From Tetragnatha versicolor (taxonomy: Eukaryota > Arthropoda > Arachnida > Araneae > Tetragnathidae): a DNA stretch of 64,000 nt. The first letter of the stretch is position 1, and every line of letters begins with the position of its first letter. Under the pieces are notes generated by a model. It saw nothing but the letters and a program-made list of their open reading frames with translations. It did no database searches and was not told the origin of the DNA. Below, piece after piece: positions 54,072 through 64,000 of the stretch. The stretch spans positions 45,106,990 through 45,170,989 of the forward strand of contig JANDEH010000008.1 of NCBI GenBank assembly GCA_024610705.1, written 5' to 3'. A program made the translations under genes and the position numbers.

Positions 54072-55564
54072 GTTTAAACCAAGTTTTTTTAGAATTTTAT
54101 TTTCAGAATAAGTTATTTTACCAGTGATGTTTGAAATTGAGCTGTAAATGAGACATTTATTTCAGGGGTTGTTTATAATTGATAAATGATTTGTATATTT
54201 CAATTAATTAATTTAATTAGTTAATTAAAATTAAATTAATTTGTTTTAAAAATAGTTTTTGTTTTTAAAATATATTCCAATTTGACTATCTAATGTTATT
54301 GTGAATAAAAATCGGTGTTAATTTATCTTGGATAAATGGTTGAAATTATCAAATTATTTATCTTAATTATATATGGATTAATTTATGAACTTTTGAAATT
54401 TCTTTAGGAAGAGAAAATTTTATTTTTTAAATAAGAAGTAAAAGTGAAATAAATGTTAACAACTAATGTTATTTGGAATTGGATAATTGATTGAGATAAT
54501 TAATTTCATTTGATTAATTATTAAATGTTAAAATAATCAAATTAATTACCTTAATTATATGGATTAATTTATAAACTTAAAAAATTTTCTTTAGAAAGAG
54601 AAAATAACATTTTTTAAATAAATAAAAGGGAAATGTAAGCAACTAATGTTAATTGAAATTGGATAAATGATTGAGATAATTGATCCGATTAAGGAAATTA
54701 ACAGTTTTTATTAATTTAGTAAAAAAACCCAACTGGTTTTTATCTGTTTGTAGACAAACCAACTGGTTTTTAGTTTTTATCATTAAAGAAATCAACGGTT
54801 TTTATTAATTTACTAAAAAAACCAACTGGTTTTTATGACTGACAAATTGGTTTTATTAATTAATTAAAATCCAAGCCATATTTTATCAGTGAAAAACAGA
54901 TACCTTTTGTGTATGTTTAGTTACTCTTTGAAATAATGCTTCATTTTAAAGGAAATTAATAGATGAACTATCTCTTGCAAAATATAATAAGTTTAACTTA
55001 AGCATTTAAGGTTAAGTTTAGAGATAATTTAATAATTAAAACCATTAAATTAAAAGATTTCTGATTTTTAATCACCTTAAAATGTCAATTTTTTTATAAA
55101 TCTGACCTTTTAATTTTGTGCAAAAGATTATACTTAATAACACTTTCTTTAAAAAATCCTGAAAATATTTTATAATTTCTAAAAAAAAACAAAAAAACCA
55201 AGTGGTTTTTTTTGGTAAAAAAAACCATGGTAAAAAAACCATGGTTTAAACCGGCCAACCCTGTTGGAGAGTGCTCAGTATGAAATGCTTGATGAATTAT
55301 TTGTTTTTATAAATATCGGGAACTAAGCCATAGAAGGTAATTAGGTAAAATATTTAAAAAAATTTCCAATGGTTCTTTCATACAAGAGGATCTTCAGTCC
55401 TAAAAATTTCACTCTTACAAAAGAAATTAATCAAAGCAAGACTATCGAAAATTTCCCAAATTATCTTATACATACGAGAGAAAAGAACGGATAAAGATAC
55501 CACGTGAGACATCAGGAAGTTTCTCTCTCAATCTTTATTGGAGCCAATAGCCAAACACGATTAA

Positions 55565-56085
55565 ATGAGTCAATGATGGAATAAAACCATTACGGTTTCA
55601 TTAAGGCAAGTCCGACAATTTTGCACCGTGAGATCGCATTTTTCAACCTCCTCCAGCCATCTTTTTCTGAGAAGTCCGACCTTTCTTTTTCCCTCTAGTC
55701 TTCCCCTATAGATTTTCTGTGTTGCTCTTCTATCACTCATTCGCTCCAGATGTCCAAACCATTGTATTCTTTTTGATCTTATCATATTGACTATATCTTT
55801 TCCTTTATAAAACTTACTTTTAACTTTAAATTAATTATTCCTTATTTATGTCTCCATCTTTGATTGGTCCATATATTTTCCTTAAAACCTTTCTTTCAAA
55901 AGTAATAAATATTTTTCCTCATTTGTGGAGTGGTAGTCCAAGTTTCTGCTGCATATGTAACAATAGGTCTAAATATTGTTTTACATAATCTTAGTTTTAA
56001 ATTTCTTGAGAGCGCAGAGAGGACTCGGACAGCTTAAGCATTAATCTGTTTCCAGCTGCCATTCTAGCTTTTATCTCTGGTTTTA
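55565..56085 (-). pseudogene. Decayed non-LTR retrotransposon reverse transcriptase C-terminus (RTE-like)
   Basis: On the minus strand, broken frames give IKARMAAGNRLMLKLSES, then LCKTIFRPIVTYAAETWTTT, and finally RIQWFGHLERMSDRRATQK followed by KRWLEEVEK. The RPIVTYAAETW and WFGHLERM blocks mark the end of RTE-clade (BovB-like) reverse transcriptases. At least one frameshift and an in-frame stop separate the blocks; the rest of the element is absent. Confidence 0.8.
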
Positions 56086-56089
56086 ATTA

Positions 56090-59000
56090 ATTCTTTTCAG
56101 TGATAATGTAACAAGGCATATAAATTCTGTCACACCCCTGTTTTAGTATTTTATACCAAAAACAGTAACTTCACAAATGCAGAGAAAAAAATAAACCTTA
56201 AGAATATTTAGTGCACACTTTTATGAGTAAAGGTTAAAAATTCGTTATAAAACAATTATCGGTAAGCGAATAAGATATAGCAAACTATGCTCGTAGTTAG
56301 AAAAGCCTACAAGAAAATATTTTCTGCGAACAAGCAAGTGGGGAGCACCCTAAAATTATAGTATGTCAACACAACCTTGCTCTATTTACTAACAGTGAAG
56401 GAAACCGCACCTTATTTCCTCATATAAAGTACGGCACCATGTTCCTTCTAAGAAAGCACTCATGTTTTTGCTGCAGAGGACTGATGTATAAGAGAGTTTT
56501 TAAAGGGAACCCAAGGAAGGTGTAGGCTACTTGAACTTTACAACGATGTTGTTATAAATTATTTTACCCAGTTATGATAATAGCACGTGGGGAGAAACAA
56601 TGGGATCGTCGTGTAAAAAAAATGAAAATGATTTATTCAGAAGGGCAGCGTAAGCTGGAATGAGTCAGAATAAATTTATCCGTGAGTGTGAAAATAAGAT
56701 AGTTACAGTGACTGTGCAATAGGGGACTATTTCTTCATCTTCAAAAGGGTAATATTTCTTTTAAACCAACTGCTCAATAAAGTTCTGGTATTCCATGAAC
56801 AGTAGGTACAGCGAAAAAAAAAGGTTATACGCTTTTAGTCAGTGTTTGAAAGTACACTAGGTTCCCCCTATGGTAATTACTTTTAGGCATAAAAGTTTAT
56901 TAGTTATATTTTTAAAATAACGTAAATTCTAATATATGAACAGTACTTTTATTTTTTAGTCATATCTTATCTTTAAAACTAAAAAGTTTATAAAAAAGTT
57001 CTTAAGTTTATAAGATAATTTTATGTGAAGTGTTTGGACAAAACATCTAAGTTTCGAAAATTTTTAGTTGTTCTAAGTTTTAAAGTAGCGGAGTGTTGTA
57101 CTTAAAAGATCAAATTTAAGAATAAGTTCACATTTAGTTATTTCACTATATGAAAACAGTTTTAAAAATGCCGCAAATTATGTACCTTCAAGAATAATCA
57201 CTGTTATACAATTAAAAATTTTGAAATAAACACCAAATATTAAAGTAGAACAATCTTTACATAATCAAGGCCTTGTAAAACCAGTTTGAGATAGCGGAAG
57301 AGCGTCAAATATTTTAGCAACTATGTAGTTAAAAGCATCTGCTTTGAAGTATTTGAAATTTTATTTCAAACTTTTTTTTAATGAAACAACTCAATATTCT
57401 GAAACATATTAATTTAAGGTTTAAGCTATGGACAAAACATACATAAGCTAAATTTTAGTTTTCATTTTTTATCAGTTAAAAGGTTCTATATTATAAATAC
57501 TTTGGTCATTAATAGCAAAATTAACTCAAACTGAAAAATATCAAAACATTTTTAAGAAGTTTCCAGATCTTTTTATATAATGCTGTCAATAAACCAAAAT
57601 GTAATCAATAGACGAGTACACGTAGATTTCAAACTTGATACTATTTTCTTTCAACTCATCATCCAGCAAGATTTAGATCAGATAACCCTAACTTTATTTT
57701 TTTTAAATGTTACAACTCACCATGAAAAATCGAAAACCAACTCTTTTCCTTATTTTATCACTCAACAGATATTTCCCAAAACAATGGCAAATTTCAATTT
57801 AAAAAGTCATCAGATAATTTTAACCCTCGTATTGAACTCGCCTCGTATTGAAAACGGAGATGGGCACCGCCTGATGGGCCCCGGGCAGACTTTGATTTGA
57901 TTTTGATTGAACTCGCCCATTAGTGCAAGTATCAAAACTGCTGATTAAACATAACAGATTAATAAGAGAAAAACAATGGATTCAGCTATGTGGACCTACC
58001 TACGAACATGTACTCGCTATTCGTCTTGGGTACCACCATCTTGACATCAAGACACGATGAGCAACAAGCACTCGTATTAAATTATTCAATTTGTCGCGAT
58101 ATTCAAAGCGTATCGAACGAACTTTGTTTGAACAAAAAGCAGATAAGAAGGATAAGCACCTCTACATATTTTCTGAATGAAAACCAAACTTCGATTTTTC
58201 TTTTACGAGGTAAGTGAAGTACGGCATTTTGAAACCCAGAAAAATATGCGTCAAGTAAAAATATAATCAGTAGTTTTTTCATAAATTTAACAAAGACGTT
58301 AAAGTTACATGGCGTTGAGCCAGTAGCGTGTATAGAAATTTTTTCGGGGGGCCCCAAATATCCAGTATTCTCATAATCAAGCCCTCAGCTAGATTTTAAC
58401 TTCAGAAAAAATTATCAGGAGCACCAAAAAATTCCCTTCATACATTCATATAGTTTTTAAAAAATTTTTTTACATTTTATGGTATGATTAGTTGTTTTGA
58501 TTAGCTAAATGGCTGTTCCATCAAAAACAAATTTTACAAAAGACTTAATTTTTTATATAATTACCACTCACTACTGTACTAATTCAAATTTTAATATTAA
58601 AGTCTCGTTAAAATCAAATCTAGATGAATTCTCTTTAAACTGCTTTTAACATTTTTAAAAATTATATTAGGTATGTGTATGAATAGATTATGAACGATGG
58701 ATATTAACCTGGCTGGACTTAGGAATGTATTAAAACAGTTTTTAGAACAATATTCCATTAACAAAATATCTGAATGAAAAAAAATTCCGGTAATGCGTAC
58801 AAATATTTTATAAATTTCCCATTTAGCTACACATTTTCAAACTTTTTCCTTTTTAAAAAGTTTTTTTTATTAGTAGAACAAACAAATTATTAAAAAAACA
58901 TTTTTAATGGGGGAATGGGGGGTTGGAAAAGTTTCTAAGACACCTTTTTTATTAAATTTATAATAATTTATTAGTGAAATTTACACTAATTCTTCCTACA

Positions 59001-59165
59001 CAGCTTTCAAAGAAATCACGCAACATTTTAGTTTATAATAACTACTCAAATTTCTCTATTCACAGTTTTATATTAAGTTTATGAATACCCTATTTGAAAT
59101 CAACACTACACAAACTTAACATAAATTCATTAAACCAGGTAAAGTGTTTAAAATTAAAATTATAT
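56090..59165. other. Unassigned AT-rich sequence
   Basis: No gene found. A short patch near 58318-58360 (CCAGTAGCGTGTATAG then GGGGGGCCCC) resembles one end of a hAT-type repeat but has no partner. The frame 57580-57900 is unsupported. Confidence 0.35.
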
Positions 59166-59177
59166 ATTACATTTCAT

Positions 59178-59570
59178 CAGGCGCGGATCCAGCACGGCTC
59201 CAAGGGGGGGCCACTTTCCCTGACGAGATCCCCTTGTGGTACCATTGGGGGTATGGGGGTCCTCCCCCAGAAAAAAATTGAAATTTGACTAGTAAAAGTA
59301 GGGTATTAACTCCTTTTTAGAAAGTTTTGAGCCTAAGGGGTCACTTTTCAACACTATTACCTTTACTTTTTGACCAAGAATGTCAAAATTTCGGAGATTT
59401 CCTATAAATAAACACTGAATACCCCATTTTGATACTAATGGGGGTCCTCCCCCCAAAAAAATCTTGAAATTAGACATGTAAAAGTTGGGTTTTTACTCAT
59501 TTTGAGAACCTTTTTGGGTCTCCAAGGGGGGAGGCACTTTTCAGAGTGCCACCCCCTGGATCCGCCACTG
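59178..59570. mobile_element. Non-autonomous hAT element
   Basis: Ends CAGGCGCGGATCCAG and CTGGATCCGCCACTG, exact 8-bp duplication CATTTCAT at 59170-59177 and 59571-59578. The 393-bp body has two related GGGGGTCCTCCCCC blocks. Confidence 0.9.
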
Positions 59571-60637
59571 CATTTCATACAGTATAATTTTATACAGATA
59601 TCCAGAAGTTGAAAATTAAATCAAAGATCACTTTATTTTTTATAGCATTTGCTCTTCAAGGGGGTTAACTACTATTTTTGAGGGCAAAGTGAGTAGAAAA
59701 TATTTATTTTCAAGTTTCTATCGCGCATTGCCAAAGGAATGTAATTCAATTTGTATGGAGACTTGAAAAGTCAGACACTCTTTAGCAACATGTGCGCATG
59801 AATTTCTTCTTAATATCATGATGGCAAGGGAGGACCAGTGATTCCTTATTAGAATCATGGCTCTGTGAATAGTTCGCTTCCTTTTGCTTTTAAAAATACG
59901 TACCATTCTTATAGCTTTTGGATTTGAAATACATCATTTTATTTTAATAATTAAACACAACTTATAGAGAAGTTTTTAGCGTTTGTTATTATGGAATCTT
60001 GGGAAATAATTTTCAAACTCTTTCAAGCAAACAAAGGCCCTAAAACGCTTTTAAAGGGGGTAATTATGATGGTAATGAGGTACTATATATCATTCTCATC
60101 TAGCCATCATATACGAAATAGCTACTATTATTTTTTATAAAATATTTTCTATGTTTTACTCATTTTTTTACTATTCCGAATACGGTTGGTATCCAAAACT
60201 TACATTAGTGTACTTTGTGACAATATTTATATATGATAATATTCAATCATCATTCCTTTATCATCAGAATATCTACAAGTTAACAAGTTAATTACGATGA
60301 TAAAAGAATGTTTATCGCATGTCCTTTTTTTACTTTGGAATCGTTTACGTTTACCTATGATATAAAATCCTCCATATAAATTATTTCTCCAAGCAACTAT
60401 CCAGCAAGACCGTTGGATTCCAACCCTCCGTTCTCCATTTCAGGTCGTTCTCCTATCTCCTCTCGCTTTTCGGAGAATTGTTTTAACCCTCACGAGAGGG
60501 GTGGGACCCCTCTGGGCCCTTGATTGGTCTGAACTCTTTTGAAAAAAACATTTTCCACAGCGCCGCCTGTTGGATCTGGACTCCGAACCGTTTTGTTCCC
60601 CAACATTGTTTTCGATACTAGGATAGGTACAGCTCTA

Positions 60638-61474
60638 GCAAAAAAAAAACGTTACAGTGGGGTTTTGGGGTGAACCACTTGGGTTAGGAAGACAGAAGAG
60701 GGGTCGTTTTTCATTAATTAAAGTATTCTTTGACCAAAAAAATTTTCGAGTTCTTAGGGGGTCGTCTTCATATTAAACGAAACTCTAACTTTCTTTTTTC
60801 CAATAGGGACCCCCAAATATTATTAGTTTTTCTGAAAGGCCATCCCTCCAAACCCTTAAATACCCAGCTTCATCCAGATTGATTAAAAAAAATTATTTTT
60901 CAAAAATAAACTTTAAAAAATTTTTTTTAATCTTGAATTTTTTTTATGGTAATCGATCCTGGTGGTAATTTTATGAAGGAAACCGAAATTTCAATCAATT
61001 TTATCTATTATTTTTTGATAAAACGAACAAGAAAGAGCATTTGCGGTATGCATTCGGCAACGGTATACGGCCCCTTAAGATATTAATTCGATTTTTTCAA
61101 AAACTATTGGATAAAATCGATTGAAATTTTGGTTTCCTACATAAAATTACTACAAGAATCGATAAACATAAAAAAATTTCACGATTTAAAAAAAAATTTT
61201 AAGTTTATTTTTGAAAAATAAAATTTTTTTTTATCAATCTCGATGAAACTGGGTATTTAAGGGTTTGGGGGGATGGCCTTTCAGAAAACTAATAATAATT
61301 GGGGGTCCCCATTGGAAAAAAGAAAGTTAGTGCTTCGTTTAATATGAAGACGACCCCCTAAGGACTCGAAAATTTTTTTGGTCAAAGAATACTTTAATTA
61401 ATGAAAAACGACCCCTCTTTTGTCTTCCTCACCCAAGTGGTTCACCCAAAAACCCCACTGTAACGTTTTTTTGC
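60638..61474. mobile_element. 837-bp foldback element
   Basis: Arms of about 400 nt start GCAAAAAAAAAACGTTACAG; the complement ends in CTGTAACGTTTTTTTGC. Similarity is high by eye across blocks such as GTCGTCTTCATATTAAACGA. The centre lies near 61056. No ORF. Confidence 0.85.
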
Positions 61475-61544
61475 GAGACTACTATACTATAGGATTTATT
61501 TTATACCGAAAGTAAGTACAAAATAAATCTCAAAATGAGGTATT

Positions 61545-61780
61545 TTCTGTATTAACCCGTAGCAAGGGACGTGGGGTCTCCCAGACTCCGCAACATTTTC
61601 CTCCCCTTCCGGCTTCCCCATACCACATGCTTGGTCAAATTGAATGGATTCTACCGCTAGCTTCACCTTTCGTGACCTTGGCCCTGACCCCTTCTTATCA
61701 GCATGTTTTGACAAGTGCGACTGTATGGAAATTCCACAAATTCTTTTTCAGGAGTCCCAGAGACCCCACCTCCTCCGCAG
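61545..61780 (+). repeat. Direct repeat, copy 1
   Basis: Shares long blocks with 62609-62825, for example CAACATTTTCCTCCCC, CATGCTTGGTCAAATTGAAT and GACCTTGGCCCTGACCCC. Family unknown. Confidence 0.75.
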
Positions 61781-62608
61781 TTTTAAGTCTATTGGAAAAT
61801 TGTATGGAAAAATGGTTATTTCCTCATAAAGTTAAAGAAAATATTTTTCTATCAAGAGATAAATGTTCAAATAACAATGTACTGAAATATCAGAATCGTA
61901 TCCTAATTAGACGATTTTTAAAAAATATAGAAAGTTGCGGAGTCTGAGACCCCACGTCCCCTTGTATGTTCCATTTTTTCACCTCCCCTGTTACAGGTTA
62001 AAAAAGACAATACCCCCGAATATTTCGTTAGTTATCTTTTAAGGGCATTTTAATAAATGTACGCTTTAAAATCTTCAATTTATCATCAAAACTCAAAGTT
62101 TTCCCTTTCTTTCCACAATTTCTAGAAGAACTTGCAGGACCACAGAATTAATTCTTATTTTAAAGAAATTTCTATCTGGATTAATGTTTGGTCAAATTCT
62201 ACAGTAGTTACATACAAAGAGAAATATATTAGTTAAAGAAAGAATTCCTACTATAAGCCCTCTGACATAACCGATAAATAATTTGTCTTAAAAGAAGAAT
62301 ATATATTACTTCAGTTCAACCAAAGAAGTGGAAAGGTAGACTAGTTTTTTAGTGTATGGATAGTATATACTATATAGTATGGAAGAAGGGTATTTCTTTC
62401 CTCCATACCTCCCCCCTACAGGGCCCCCTCCGTGTGACCTATATCCGTCCACAGCATTCGAGGGCAAACACAGCTGGGTTAGTTAGTATACAGCTGAGAA
62501 AGAATAGCTGTCATTTGAAGGGATATTTCGCGTTTATTTCAGTTGAAAAGTTTCGCCAAAACGGTGTTGATTCGAGATTTCATTGAGCATGAGCAATTGA
62601 GCATATTA

Positions 62609-62825
62609 ACCCGGTCTCCTAGACTTCGCAACATTTTCCTCCCCTCCCCCCTACCTCATGCTTGGTCAAATTGAATGGATTCTTCCACTAGCTTCACCTT
62701 TCGTGACCTTGGCCCTGACCCCCCTTCCCTTCCTATCAGCATGTTTTGACAAGTGCAACTGTACGGAAATTCCACAAATTCTTTTTCTGGAGTCCCAGAG
62801 ACCCACTTCCTATACAGTTTTCGTC
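62609..62825 (+). repeat. Direct repeat, copy 2
   Basis: Second copy of the 61545-61780 repeat, about 1.05 kb downstream in the same orientation. The copies could be two insertions or the ends of one element; no TG...CA ends or coding interior support an LTR element. The rest up to 64000 shows no gene. Confidence 0.72.
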
Positions 62826-64000
62826 CAGAGTGGCCATCACACACGTTACATTTTGGACGTACGCTCCTTAAGGGTCCGTATACTAAGTAATTCCAGTATT
62901 TCTCCATAGAAACCTATGTTAAAATTATCTTTATCTCCCATCAGGACCCGTGACCCCGCGTGACCCCGGTTTCAGATCGTCGTCAATGCATTCGCGCTTA
63001 TCATGGACTTGACATTTACGACCTTTTTATGGCCTTTTCCCTCGACTTCTCAGTGTGGGGAGGGGTTTCGGGGGGTTCTGGTTGAAGGAGCGGGGGTGAA
63101 AAGGGGAAGAAGAAAACATCTCGTACATTGTGCGATCATACCGCGATAGCTTTTGCCTAATTATTAAAAATTTAATTGGTTTTAAACCTTTTAAGTACTG
63201 AAAATAAATTTAAGAGTGTCTACTTAAAATAATTTCATTTTATTTATACATCCATCTTATTTTTGTTTTAAATAGTAATTAATTATTTAAGCAAAAGTGT
63301 TAATTACTTTGTCGCGTTCAATAAAACTGAGGGAAAAATGCGAACAAAAATATCTTAATTAAACTGCATTTTCCTTGTTTTAAAGGCGACAGAAGATGAT
63401 CAATGATTAAAAAGAAAAGAACTTATTTATTTTAGAAACAATAAGGAAGTTTCACTTTTTTAAAATTTTTGGTTTGGGGTATATTAATAAAATATAAGTT
63501 GTAAATAAAATATAAGTTAATCCTTATATTTCTCCCTTTTGTGGCGTGAATTAAGCATACATATGATTTTAATGTCAATTTAACGTTTTTTTTAAGATTT
63601 TTCTTCAGATAAATTTCATAAGGTTGAAGAAGGGAATAAGTTCATCAACTTTTTTTAACCGTAAAATATTTTTAATGTACTTATATTTGTTTTGGTGATT
63701 GCTCTGTTTTCTAAAAAGGGTTCTGAATTTCCAGTAAAATTTTGGTGGTTATACTACAATAAAAATTTAATTAATGAAACATTTTTTTTTCTCAAAACTT
63801 GGTTTTTGGACTCATTCCCTTCTTCAAACTGACAATTCGATTTAGTCTACGATTGAAAATTTTCAAAGTAATTTTGGATGACTTTTTGATGTTTTAGAAA
63901 TTTATATACTACTACAGTCATTTTAAAAGTTAATATTAATCAAGACCAAAAAGCGTGACATATTTCCAAAAATATCCAATGAAATATAAACTGGTCAGGT

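Larger units (their letters stand above)
52143..55263. mobile_element. hAT element (outer), 3.1 kb, host of nested insertions
   Basis: TIR CAGGGTTGGC / GCCAACCCTG with the exact 8-bp duplication TTGGAGAG at 52135-52142 and 55264-55271. Subterminal GGTTTAAACC and GGTTTTTTT motifs. After removing the nested element about 1.3 kb remain, without a transposase. Same TIR family as 41256-42002. Confidence 0.9.

Noticed and set aside
58318..58370. hAT end-like patch (CCAGTAGCGTGTATAG, GGGGGGCCCC)
   Set aside because: No matching opposite end or target duplication found nearby, so not called as an element.
61545..62825. LTR retrotransposon with two direct repeats
   Set aside because: No TG...CA ends, primer-binding site, polypurine tract or coding interior.

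Overview
The window is AT-rich animal DNA with GT-AG spliceosomal introns and a dense load of DNA-transposon relics. It fits an arthropod, most likely an insect outside the Drosophila lineage because it carries a complete fibrillar collagen; a hemipteran-like genome is possible, but the sequence does not prove the order. Two protein-coding genes are visible and they converge tail to tail.

Gene 1 (plus strand, 1572-30669) is a fibrillar procollagen alpha chain of the type V/XI kind. I could join 63 coding exons in one open frame (1588 residues). They encode part of an N-terminal TSPN/laminin-G-like domain, an acidic Tyr-rich variable region, a minor triple helix, a short NC2 hinge, an uninterrupted main triple helix of about 1011-1014 residues in exons that are all multiples of 9 bp, a furin-type RQRR site and a COLFI C-propeptide ending at a stop codon. 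The 5' exons (signal peptide, start of TSPN) lie left of the window. The COLFI domain lacks the two cysteines used for interchain bonding but keeps the other six.

Gene 2 (minus strand, 44341-36078) is a stomatin/band 7 (SPFH) protein: seven joined exons, 260 residues, with the membrane hairpin and the full SPFH domain. The first exon with the start codon was not found.

The most striking non-coding signal is a set of hammerhead self-cleaving ribozymes in collagen introns (about 14990-15049, 27151-27299, 28779-28948). Three loci carry five copies with the hammerhead core, covarying stem I pairs and a self-complementary ACCGGU at stem III. Two of the loci are head-to-head foldbacks with a ribozyme on each strand. 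A fourth foldback (6988-7266) carries a more diverged hammerhead-like motif of the Penelope-element type.

The rest, 30.7-36 kb and 44.3-64 kb, is repeat territory: two tandem arrays of tRNA-like units (periods about 178 and exactly 125 bp), non-autonomous hAT elements with exact 8-bp target duplications, PIF/Harbinger-like MITEs with 3-bp TWA duplications, a three-level transposon nest at 52.1-55.3 kb, very large foldbacks at 47.3-49.1 kb and 60.6-61.5 kb, and a decayed non-LTR reverse transcriptase fragment near 55.6-56.1 kb. No further protein-coding gene is supported there.
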